DNA of 64,000 bases from Oscillibacter sp. (GTDB taxonomy: Bacteria > Bacillota > Clostridia > Oscillospirales > Oscillospiraceae): contig JALCRR010000005.1 of NCBI GenBank assembly GCA_022652815.1, forward strand, positions 1-64,000. The letters are read 5' to 3'. Below, piece by piece: positions 1 through 7,924 of the stretch (position 1 is the stretch's first letter; each line of letters opens with the position of its first letter). The translations under genes and the position numbers were made by a program. Under the pieces are notes generated by a model that was given only the letters and a program-made list of their open reading frames with translations, was not told where the DNA came from and made no database searches.

Positions 1-974
1 TCTCCGGCTATGCGCCGGTGTCTATGCTGCGGGACTATGCCGCGGAAGTCGCCGTCTATACCCGGGGCCGCGGCAGATTGTTTTGCATGAATGCCGGATA
101 CCGTCCCTGCCACAACGAGGCCGAGGTGGTGCAGTCCATCGGCTATGATGCGGAGCGGGACGTGGACAACCCTGCCGACTCCGTCTTTTGCAGCCACGGC
201 GGCAGCGATGTGGTTCCCTGGAGGGAGGTCGCCGCCCGCGCCCATATTCCCCCAGTGTGGCAACCACAACAGGAACAGACGGCAATGGACGAACAGACGC
301 CGCAGACTGCCCGCTCGGCGGTGCCGTCCGGGACCTTTGAACAGGACAAGGAATTGCAGGCGATTTTCGAGCGAACCTACGGCCCGGTCAAGCGCCGGGA
401 CTTTCAGCTCCAGACACAGGTCAGATCGGATGCAGGGGAAACGAGAACCATTCGGCCCCAGACCATGGGGCCGGAATATCTGCTGGTGGATGGCTATAAT
501 GTGATTTTTGCCTGGGATGAGCTGAATGCAGTAGCCCGCGATAATCTGGATGCTGCCAGAAAAAATCTGATGGATCTTCTAAGTAACTATCAAGGCTTTC
601 ACAAGTGCATCGTCATTCTGGTGTTTGATGCCTATAAAGTGCCGCATGGCACCGGTGAGGTCAGCCGCTATCACAATATCACCGTGGTGTATACCAAGGA
701 GTCCCAGACGGCGGATGCTTACATCGAAAAGGCAACCTATGAGATTGGACGGGAGCATCGCGTGCGCGTGGTCACATCCGACGGGGCAGAGCAGCTGATT
801 ATTCTGGGCCATGGGGCTTTGCGCATCCCCGCCTCTGCATTCCATGAAGAGCTAGAGACGACGAAGGGGCAGATTGCAGCGATTCTTTCCAAAAATAACC
901 AATCCGGAAAGACCCGGGCTGTCCAGGCGGCATGGGAAAAGGCAGACGGCGACAAGAAGGAAAAATTGCCCTAA
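1..974 (+). CDS. C-terminal part of a TetM/EF-G-like translation GTPase fused to a YacP-like NYN (PIN-like) domain; 5' end outside window
   Basis: Frame stays open to the window edge (SGYAPVSMLRDYAAEVAVYTRGRGRLF resembles TetM/EF-G C-terminal domains); C-terminal half has YLLVDGYNVIFAWDEL..ILVFDAYKVPHG..VVYTKESQTADAYIEK..VRVVTSDGAEQ, typical of YacP/NYN. Confidence 0.75.
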   Translation, partial: SGYAPVSMLRDYAAEVAVYTRGRGRLFCMNAGYRPCHNEAEVVQSIGYDAERDVDNPADSVFCSHGGSDVVPWREVAARAHIPPVWQPQQEQTAMDEQTPQTARSAVPSGTFEQDKELQAIFERTYGPVKRRDFQLQTQVRSDAGETRTIRPQTMGPEYLLVDGYNVIFAWDELNAVARDNLDAARKNLMDLLSNYQGFHKCIVILVFDAYKVPHGTGEVSRYHNITVVYTKESQTADAYIEKATYEIGREHRVRVVTSDGAEQLIILGHGALRIPASAFHEELETTKGQIAAILSKNNQSGKTRAVQAAWEKADGDKKEKLP

Positions 975-1083
975 ACGAGATTTTTCCTCAAGAAAACGTT
1001 TGCGTTTTTGAAAGAATGGCCTTATAATCGTGGCACAAGAAAAAGCGCGGTTGAGCCGCGAAATACAGAAGGGAGCATGGATT

Positions 1084-1584
1084 ATGAGTAAGAAAAAGGA
1101 TCTGTCTGAGATGCTGGAGCCGATGGCCGAAGCAGTCAGCAAGGCTGCTGCGGCTGTTTCCGAGGCTGCCGAGCCCACTGCCAAAGCTGCACAGGAGCAG
1201 CTGGAGAAGGCTGCCAAGGCAGCAGAACCCACTGTGGAAGCTGCCAAAAAACAGCTGAGAAAGGCCGCCAAGGCCGCAGAGCCCACTGTGGAAGCAGCCA
1301 AAAAGCAGCTGAAAAAGGCTGCTAAAGCCGCAGAGCCCACCGTCAAGGCCGCCAAAAAGAAGCTGGATGAAACCGGCAAGGCTGCCGCCGCAGCTCTGGT
1401 TCCCGAGGTCATGGTTCAGTGGAATGGCCATGAGGTCGCCTGCGCGGATCTGGTGGAGCAGGCCAGAAAGGCCTACCGTGCCGAGCACAAGAATGTCATC
1501 CGGTCCTTCAAGCTGTATATTAAGCCGGAGGACGGCTGCGCCTATTACGTCATCAACGACGCGGCGGGCAAGATCGACCTGTAA
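1084..1584 (+). CDS. Ala/Lys-rich 18-aa-repeat protein with C-terminal DUF6465-like domain
   Basis: ATG at 1084 after GAAGGGAG; four KAAEPTVEAAKKQLRKAA-type repeats then VPEVMVQWNGHEVACADLVEQARKAYRAEHKN..LYIKPEDGCAYYVIND. Confidence 0.7.
   Translation: MSKKKDLSEMLEPMAEAVSKAAAAVSEAAEPTAKAAQEQLEKAAKAAEPTVEAAKKQLRKAAKAAEPTVEAAKKQLKKAAKAAEPTVKAAKKKLDETGKAAAAALVPEVMVQWNGHEVACADLVEQARKAYRAEHKNVIRSFKLYIKPEDGCAYYVINDAAGKIDL
1168..1383 (+). repeat. Four tandem 54-bp (18-codon) coding repeats
   Basis: Units start at 1168, 1222, 1276 and 1330 (AEPTxxAAxxxLxKAAKA); last unit degenerate. Confidence 0.85.
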
Positions 1585-1592
1585 GGCAATCA

Positions 1593-1628
1593 AAGAAGGC
1601 GGGTACCCTTTTGGGTACCCGCCTTCTT
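1593..1628. terminator. Bidirectional intrinsic terminator
   Basis: Perfect 16-bp stem AAGAAGGCGGGTACCC-TTTT-GGGTACCCGCCTTCTT between convergent genes. Confidence 0.85.
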
Positions 1629-1635
1629 ATTTGCA

Positions 1636-2619
1636 TTATTTTCCGTAGCCCTTTGCGGGAAGAAGGTCGCGGCTGGACAGGGCATCCACTGCCAGCTGAA
1701 CAAGCGCCATGGGCAGCGGCTTTCCGCCAATGCACAGAGGCGCGGGTGCCTGCAGCGTATTGCTGCCGTAATACATGGCATGGTCGATTGCCCGGTTTGC
1801 ATCAGAGAATGCGTTGGAAATCGGGGCTTTTGCGGCTGCATCAAAAAGAAGGCTGATGACCTCGCCGAAGGCTCCGAACGTGCCGGTGCCCTGCAAAAGT
1901 GCATCGTATTCCGCAGGGAAGCTGTTCACCGTGGAGAGCAGGAGACCGTCATAGCAGCCGGCGTTCAGCAGAGCGGTGGGATCACCCTCTGCACCCCGCA
2001 GCAGCATCAGCTTGTCTTTCAGCAGGCCGGACTGAGCCATTTCGTCGCCGCCGCCGGAGTCCTTGCCCAGAATGAGGTTGGAAAAATAATCAGCAAGGCG
2101 GGATACTACTTCGGGAGCTACCAGAGCCCCTGTGATCTGGGGCAACTGATAGAAGGCTGTGGGCAGACCTAGTTCCAGAACTTCGCCTAGGGCTGCCTCT
2201 TGTGCCGCCGAATCCGTCATGCCGTTGGGGACGCAGATGACAAATCCCTCCACACCGAGAGCGGCCATGGCCGCTGCGTCGTCGGTAAGACCGGAGGTCT
2301 CCCGTAGAATTTCGCACCAGCGGCGAATGGCGGAGATGGTTTGCGCAGTGTCGCCTTTTAGCGCGCCTAGCAGCATCCGAAATCTGCCGAAGGAAAATCC
2401 AGCAAGGAAGTGACGCACGATGGCCTCTTGATCCTTTTCGGGGAGAATCCACCCGTCACCAGTGGAGCCGGGAATTAAAACGCCTTGACAATGGGGATAG
2501 ACCCGGGCCAGCATGGCGTCCATCCGGGCAAAATCCAGACTGCCGTCTGCACGGTAGTAGGTTAGGGGAGGGAACCAAAGACGGGGGAACTGTTCTCTTA
2601 ACATTTGAAATGCCTCCAT
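1636..2619 (-). CDS. Dihydrodipicolinate synthase / N-acetylneuraminate lyase family protein
   Basis: LWFPPLTYYRADGSLDFARMDAML..GVLIPGSTGDGWIL..; DapA-family TIM barrel. Confidence 0.75.
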   Translation of the reverse strand: MEAFQMLREQFPRLWFPPLTYYRADGSLDFARMDAMLARVYPHCQGVLIPGSTGDGWILPEKDQEAIVRHFLAGFSFGRFRMLLGALKGDTAQTISAIRRWCEILRETSGLTDDAAAMAALGVEGFVICVPNGMTDSAAQEAALGEVLELGLPTAFYQLPQITGALVAPEVVSRLADYFSNLILGKDSGGGDEMAQSGLLKDKLMLLRGAEGDPTALLNAGCYDGLLLSTVNSFPAEYDALLQGTGTFGAFGEVISLLFDAAAKAPISNAFSDANRAIDHAMYYGSNTLQAPAPLCIGGKPLPMALVQLAVDALSSRDLLPAKGYGK

Positions 2620-2782
2620 TCACTGTTTGGGACGAATCGTAATTCCTTTTTACCACGTTTTTCCACTGGGTGTCAATTAAAATTAATGGGGATGTTCCCA
2701 TCCGGGAGTCTGTGGTATAATCAAACAAAAAGATTCCGAAGGATTTGCTGATTGGGGCGCCGCGGAGAAAGAGGATACTTAC

Positions 2783-3442
2783 TTGGAAATTGTTTACAGT
2801 GATGAGGCTCTGGTTGTGGGCATTAAGCCGGCGGGCGTCCTCTCCACCGATGAACCCAGCGGGATGCCGGAGCTGGTGCGAAAGGAGCTGGGCAATCCGG
2901 ACGCGGACGTGCGGACGGTGCACCGCTTGGATCAGGTGGTCAGCGGCTTGATGGTGCTGGCGCGGACCACGGAAAGCGCATCCCGCCTGTGCATCCAGAT
3001 TTCGGAGCGGAGCTTCGGCAAGGAATATCTGGCGGTCATTCACTGGCGGCCGCACGACCTTTCCGGCACGTTTACCGATCTTTTGTGCCGGGACCCGGAG
3101 GAGCGCAAGACCTATACCACCAATAAAATGGCCAAGGGCGTGCAGAAGGCCGTGCTGGACTATGAGGTAATGGCATCCAGACAGGGACTTTCTCTGGTGA
3201 AAATCCATCTGATTACGGGCAGAACCCATCAGATTCGGGCGCAGTTTTCCTCCCGGGGTCTTCCGCTGGTGGGGGACCGAAAGTACAGCCGCCTGAGCGA
3301 TGACTGCCCCATTGCCCTGTGGTCCCATGAGCTGCGCTTTGCCCATCCGGTGACCGGGGAAGAACTGCACTTTGTCCATGAACCGCCGGAAATCTGGCCC
3401 TGGACGGCGTTTTCCGACGAGCTGGGAGGCGGCGCAACATGA
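2783..3442 (+). CDS. RluA-family RNA pseudouridine synthase
   Basis: TVHRLDQVVSGLMVLARTTESASRL and LITGRTHQIRAQFSSRGLPLVGD motifs; TTG start. Confidence 0.85.
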   Translation: MEIVYSDEALVVGIKPAGVLSTDEPSGMPELVRKELGNPDADVRTVHRLDQVVSGLMVLARTTESASRLCIQISERSFGKEYLAVIHWRPHDLSGTFTDLLCRDPEERKTYTTNKMAKGVQKAVLDYEVMASRQGLSLVKIHLITGRTHQIRAQFSSRGLPLVGDRKYSRLSDDCPIALWSHELRFAHPVTGEELHFVHEPPEIWPWTAFSDELGGGAT

Positions 3443-4482
3443 AACGGGTGCGGGAACTGGACACCGTGCGGGTACTTGCCATGTTCGCCATCATATTGCT
3501 GCACGTTACGGCACCCTATACGGCGCTGGAAAGCAGGCTCTCCGTTGGCGGAATGAATCTGGCGTTCCTTTTGAACCAGGCGGTACGGTTTGCCGTGCCG
3601 ATGTTTCTGTTTCTCTCCGGTGTGGTGCTGGGACTTTTGGATCGGGAGATGCGCTTTGCACCGTTCTGGAAACGGCGGCTTACAAAGATTATTCTGCCGT
3701 ACCTCTTCTGGTGCGCGGTTTACTGCGCGCAGGGGACGGGCTTTGAAAACATTTCCGCTTCGGGCTTCGTTCGGGGCGTGGTACTGGGCAGATTTGCGCC
3801 GCACCTCTATTTTGTGGTGGTCATTTTGCAGCTGTATTTGGTGCTTTTCCCGCTGCGGCGGCTGCTGAAAACCCACCGGGGGGTGACGCTTACCGTCTGC
3901 GCAGCGGTGACGCTGTTTTTCCTGGCTGCCATCACCCTGCGCCAGTGGGGAATTTCCCTGCTGCCCGCGTCCTTTGCGCCCTATGCGTGGATTTGCTTTC
4001 CCACCTGGCTTTTCTACTTTGCGGCGGGATTGTCCATGGGAAAAGAACGACTCCAAAAGGCGGCGGCGTTCGGAAAGAAGTATTTTGTTCCGCTGCTTGC
4101 AGTGACGATCCTTCTGATCGTGCCGTTCGCGTGGTGCGGGCGGAAGCTGGGGACGTACGCCTCCTCCGCACGGCCAGAAATTTTGCTTTGGATGCCGGTG
4201 GTATTTCTGCTGTTTCTCGGCGCGGCGGGGCTCGTCCGGGAGGGCAGATGGCTGGACCGGGGAATTGCAAAGCTGTCGGCGTGCTCGTATACGGTCTATT
4301 TGAGCCATGTGTTCTTTCTGGTGCTGCTGCGCAGAACGGAGCGTTTTGATGGCGGAATGCGGGGCATGCTTGCCCTGTTCCTCTGCACCTGCGCGGTGTC
4401 CATCGGATTTTCCCTGCTGGTGCAGGCTCTTTCCGACTGGCTGGGGAATCGAAAAGAACGGAAAAACGCCGCCCTCGTTTGA
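3439..4482 (+). CDS. Acyltransferase 3 family membrane protein
   Basis: KRVRELDTVRVLAMFAIILLHVTAP N-terminus, multi-TM; ATGA overlap with the upstream gene. Confidence 0.8.
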   Translation: MKRVRELDTVRVLAMFAIILLHVTAPYTALESRLSVGGMNLAFLLNQAVRFAVPMFLFLSGVVLGLLDREMRFAPFWKRRLTKIILPYLFWCAVYCAQGTGFENISASGFVRGVVLGRFAPHLYFVVVILQLYLVLFPLRRLLKTHRGVTLTVCAAVTLFFLAAITLRQWGISLLPASFAPYAWICFPTWLFYFAAGLSMGKERLQKAAAFGKKYFVPLLAVTILLIVPFAWCGRKLGTYASSARPEILLWMPVVFLLFLGAAGLVREGRWLDRGIAKLSACSYTVYLSHVFFLVLLRRTERFDGGMRGMLALFLCTCAVSIGFSLLVQALSDWLGNRKERKNAALV

Positions 4483-4493
4483 GGGCGGCGTTT
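4464..4493. terminator. Bidirectional intrinsic terminator
   Basis: AAACGCCGCCCTC-GTTT-GAGGGCGGCGTTT. Confidence 0.85.
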
Positions 4494-4499
4494 CGTCAT

Positions 4500-6107
4500 T
4501 TATCGTTCCAGCTTTTTGGCAAGGCGGAGCAGTTTGTCGCCCATGGGAAGTTCCCGAAGCTGAGAATCCGCAAAGCAGTGCAGCCGCAAAATCAGATAGC
4601 CGTATGCTGCCACGGAGAGAAGGAGCGACACTGCAAGTCCCACCACGGCGGGAAGCAGCAGCGTGACCAACCGATAGCTGCCCCAGGTGACAAGGCCCAT
4701 GCCGGCGGCGGAGACCAGCGGTACGCCAAAGGTCCGGCCAATGCGCCAGCGGTAGCCCAGTTTTTGGCACAAAGACCGGCAGTTGAGCAGCGACACCAGC
4801 AGCGGAAACGTGACATTGCCGATGACCAGCGCATAGACGCCAAGGCTTGTAAACCACAGGAGCCCCGCTGTCAGAGCAACATGGATGGCAAGGGAGATCA
4901 CGCAGTGCTCCACCGGCGTGCGCATATAGTCGCAGCCCTGCAAGATGGCGGTGGTGATGGTGGAGAGGGCGTAAAATATCGCGGCGGAGGAGCCGGTCTG
5001 CAAGAGACTTGCGGCAACGGGCTCCAATGCACCAAGTGACGTAAACGGAAAGAGAATGGGGTGGGCCAGCAGCGCAAGTCCCACGGCAGAGGGAATGGCG
5101 ATGGCCATGTTCAGCTTCAGCACCGCCGTGATTTTGCGGTGGAGTTCCTTCCGGGAACCGGCAACCTTGGCCGAGACGATGCTGGGCACGGCGGAGGCGG
5201 CCATGGCGGTTGCCACCGAGACCGGCAGGTTGACCATCAAGTTGTACTGTGTGTTGAAGATGCCTTGCAGGGCACTGACGTCCCCATCGGAAAAGCCCTT
5301 GAGCGCCATGATGTTGCCGAACACAAAATCGTCCAGCGTGTAACCGATCTGATAGATGGTCTGGCTGAGAATGACCGGCAGAATCGTCAAAATCAACTGA
5401 CGGAAGATGGTGGAGTGCTCCTCCAAATCTCCGCCTAAAGTGCGGGAGCGGCGCTGGGAGCGGAAAAAGAGAAAGAGAACAAAGACAAGACCAGTCACGG
5501 CACCGGCGAGGGTGCCTAGTGTGCCGCCGGCGGCACCGTAAGCATTGGCGTTGGCGCTGTCTGCATAGATGCGCATGAGCTGCCACGCCGCAAGAACGCT
5601 GACGAAGGCGTTCATGATCTGCTCTAAAATTTGGGAGATGGCCGTGGGCACCATGTTGCCGTGGGCCTGGAACCAGCCGCGGAAGGTACCCAGCAGCGCC
5701 ACCACAAAGGTGGTGGGCGCCAGAATCCGCAGGGGCAGGGCAAGACCGGGGCGGTGATAGAGTGCTTCCAGTCCGTCAGCTCCCAGCAGCAGGGCAATGG
5801 CGGCGAAGGTGCCCATGCCGAGGGCAAGCAGGGCGGCATCCAGAAAGACGCGCTTCGCGTTTTTGTCATCGTCCCGGGCAACCCGGGCGGAGACATTTTT
5901 GGAAACAGCCAGCGGCATAGAGCTGGAGGACAGCGTCAGGGCGATGTTGTAGATGCCGAACGCCACGGAGTAGATGCCGTTGCCGGCATTGCCAAGCAGG
6001 TTGGCCATGGGAATCCGGTAAAGAAAACCGATGATTTTGGTTATAATGCCGGCTGCTGCCAGAATGGAACCCTGCACCAGCATATTTTTTTCGCTGTTTT
6101 TTGCCAT
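4500..6107 (-). CDS. Polysaccharide biosynthesis / MOP-superfamily flippase (SpoVB/MurJ-like)
   Basis: MAKNSEKNMLVQGSILAAAGIITKIIGFLYRIPMANLLGNAGNGIYSVAFGIYNI, multi-TM. Confidence 0.8.
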   Translation of the reverse strand: MAKNSEKNMLVQGSILAAAGIITKIIGFLYRIPMANLLGNAGNGIYSVAFGIYNIALTLSSSSMPLAVSKNVSARVARDDDKNAKRVFLDAALLALGMGTFAAIALLLGADGLEALYHRPGLALPLRILAPTTFVVALLGTFRGWFQAHGNMVPTAISQILEQIMNAFVSVLAAWQLMRIYADSANANAYGAAGGTLGTLAGAVTGLVFVLFLFFRSQRRSRTLGGDLEEHSTIFRQLILTILPVILSQTIYQIGYTLDDFVFGNIMALKGFSDGDVSALQGIFNTQYNLMVNLPVSVATAMAASAVPSIVSAKVAGSRKELHRKITAVLKLNMAIAIPSAVGLALLAHPILFPFTSLGALEPVAASLLQTGSSAAIFYALSTITTAILQGCDYMRTPVEHCVISLAIHVALTAGLLWFTSLGVYALVIGNVTFPLLVSLLNCRSLCQKLGYRWRIGRTFGVPLVSAAGMGLVTWGSYRLVTLLLPAVVGLAVSLLLSVAAYGYLILRLHCFADSQLRELPMGDKLLRLAKKLER

Positions 6108-6267
6108 GATTCCACTCCTTTTCCACATCTTTTATCCCATAACGACATATTGTAAGCTGAACGAACAGCAAAAGTCAAGCCTTCGGCCCTGTTCACAGAA
6201 GGTTTTCACTTTTTTTAGGAAGCATGATATAATAAGAATTATTAAAGAGACATCGGAGGACTTGACC

Positions 6268-7263
6268 ATGCGGAAATTTTTCAGATCCATTGTCCATGCG
6301 CTGGAGGGTGGGGAACGTGTTGTTCTGGTGAGTATTTTGACTTCCAGCGGTTCAACGCCACGGGGAACCGGCGCCATGATGGCCGTGTTCCAAGACGGAA
6401 GTATTACCGGAACCATCGGCGGGGGGAATGTGGAATTTACCGCCCAGAAACGGGCTGCCGAGCTGCTGGAGTCCGGCGGTAAAGACGAGGTCAATGCCTA
6501 CCGCTTTGTTCCGGGTGATGCAGCCAGCCTCGGCATGGTTTGCGGCGGCGATGTGACCGTACACCTCCAACTGCTGACCCCGGAGAACAAGTCCGCGATT
6601 ACCGTTTTCCGGGCGCTGATCGATGCCTCTGGGAGCAATACAGGCGCGTGGCTGGTGCGCCATTTGGACGGCGCAGAGGTCACGCAGATGCGCTGCGCGG
6701 TCACCGCTGACCGGGAAAATGCACAGTTGGCGGTACTTTTGCAGGACAAGCCCCTCCTCACCGCGGACGGCTGGTTTTCTATCCCGGTGGAAAGACCCGG
6801 CTGCGTCTATATTTTCGGCGGAGGCCACGTCTCCCAGGCGCTTGTGAACGTGATTGCCCCAGTGGGCTTCCGGACGGTGGTGCTGGATGACCGGGAGGAG
6901 TTTGCGGACAAGGCGCGGTTCCCGCTGGCAGATCGAACCCTGTGCGGCAGCTTTCTGGAGCTGTGCAAGGCCATTGCCGTGACGGAGGATGACTACGTGG
7001 TTATCATGACCCGGGGACATCAAGCGGATTACGAGGCGCTTTGCGGGACACTGCGATCGGGCGCGAAGTACCTCGGATGCATCGGCAGTCGGAAAAAGCT
7101 GGCTTTGTGCCGGGAGCGGCTGATGGAGGCAGGCTATACGCCGGAAGAATATGCCCGTGTCCATGCGCCCATCGGCCTTGCCATTGGTGCCGAGACTCCG
7201 GAGGAGATCGCCGTTGCCATCGCCGCAGAACTGATTGCCGTGCGATCCGGCGTTCAAAGATGA
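6268..7263 (+). CDS. XdhC/CoxI family protein
   Basis: LVSILTSSGSTPRGTGAMMAV..GTIGGGNVE and C-terminal Rossmann YIFGGGHVSQALV..CIGSRKKL. Confidence 0.85.
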   Translation: MRKFFRSIVHALEGGERVVLVSILTSSGSTPRGTGAMMAVFQDGSITGTIGGGNVEFTAQKRAAELLESGGKDEVNAYRFVPGDAASLGMVCGGDVTVHLQLLTPENKSAITVFRALIDASGSNTGAWLVRHLDGAEVTQMRCAVTADRENAQLAVLLQDKPLLTADGWFSIPVERPGCVYIFGGGHVSQALVNVIAPVGFRTVVLDDREEFADKARFPLADRTLCGSFLELCKAIAVTEDDYVVIMTRGHQADYEALCGTLRSGAKYLGCIGSRKKLALCRERLMEAGYTPEEYARVHAPIGLAIGAETPEEIAVAIAAELIAVRSGVQR

Positions 7264-7374
7264 TAAAATCCGCTTTATGCCGCCATATCTTGCATTCTTC
7301 ATAAAATCTGTGTAGAATAGGTACAATTTCAATCCCCTGCGGATTTTCTGCGGGAAAAACAGGAGGAATTGCAT

Positions 7375-7881
7375 ATGCCCCGGATCAGCAAGGACAACTA
7401 CTATCTGGACATCGCCGAAACCGTATTGGAGCGCGCAACCTGCCTGCGCCGGGTATATGGCGCCATCATTGTCAGCAACGATGAGATCATCGCCACCGGC
7501 TACAACGGTGCGCCCAGAGGCCGCGCTAACTGCACGGACTTGGGGTACTGTTACCGGGAGCGGATGCAGGTGCCCAGAGGACAGCGCTACGAATTGTGCC
7601 GCAGCGTTCACGCCGAGGCCAACGCGATTATTTCCGCCTCCCGGCGGGATATGGTGGGCGCGACGCTGTATCTGGTTGGCAGAGACGCCCAGACCGGCGA
7701 ACTGTTGAGCGACGCGACCTCCTGCGCCATGTGCCGCCGGCAGGTCATCAATGCAGGCATTGAAAAGGTCGTGATTCGCCGCACCGCCTCGGAATTTGAA
7801 GTCGTGCCCGTGTCTGACTGGGTCAATCAAGAGGATGACCACTTGAGCCCCGAACAGCCGGATTTTATGCCCCGGCAGTAA
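7375..7881 (+). CDS. dCMP deaminase family (cytidine/deoxycytidylate deaminase)
   Basis: CSNDEIIATGYNGAPRG-like region, HAEANAI and CAMCRRQVINAGI zinc motifs; RBS AGGAGG. Confidence 0.85.
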   Translation: MPRISKDNYYLDIAETVLERATCLRRVYGAIIVSNDEIIATGYNGAPRGRANCTDLGYCYRERMQVPRGQRYELCRSVHAEANAIISASRRDMVGATLYLVGRDAQTGELLSDATSCAMCRRQVINAGIEKVVIRRTASEFEVVPVSDWVNQEDDHLSPEQPDFMPRQ

Positions 7882-7924
7882 CTTCGGGTACGGCGGCAAG
7901 CTGCCGAAAGAAAGGAAGAATTCC

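Noticed and set aside
3229-5586. 785-aa minus-strand ORF in the track
   Set aside because: Antisense artefact of GC-rich coding DNA; overlaps well-supported RluA and acyltransferase genes and has low-complexity His/Arg/Pro/Gln-rich translation.
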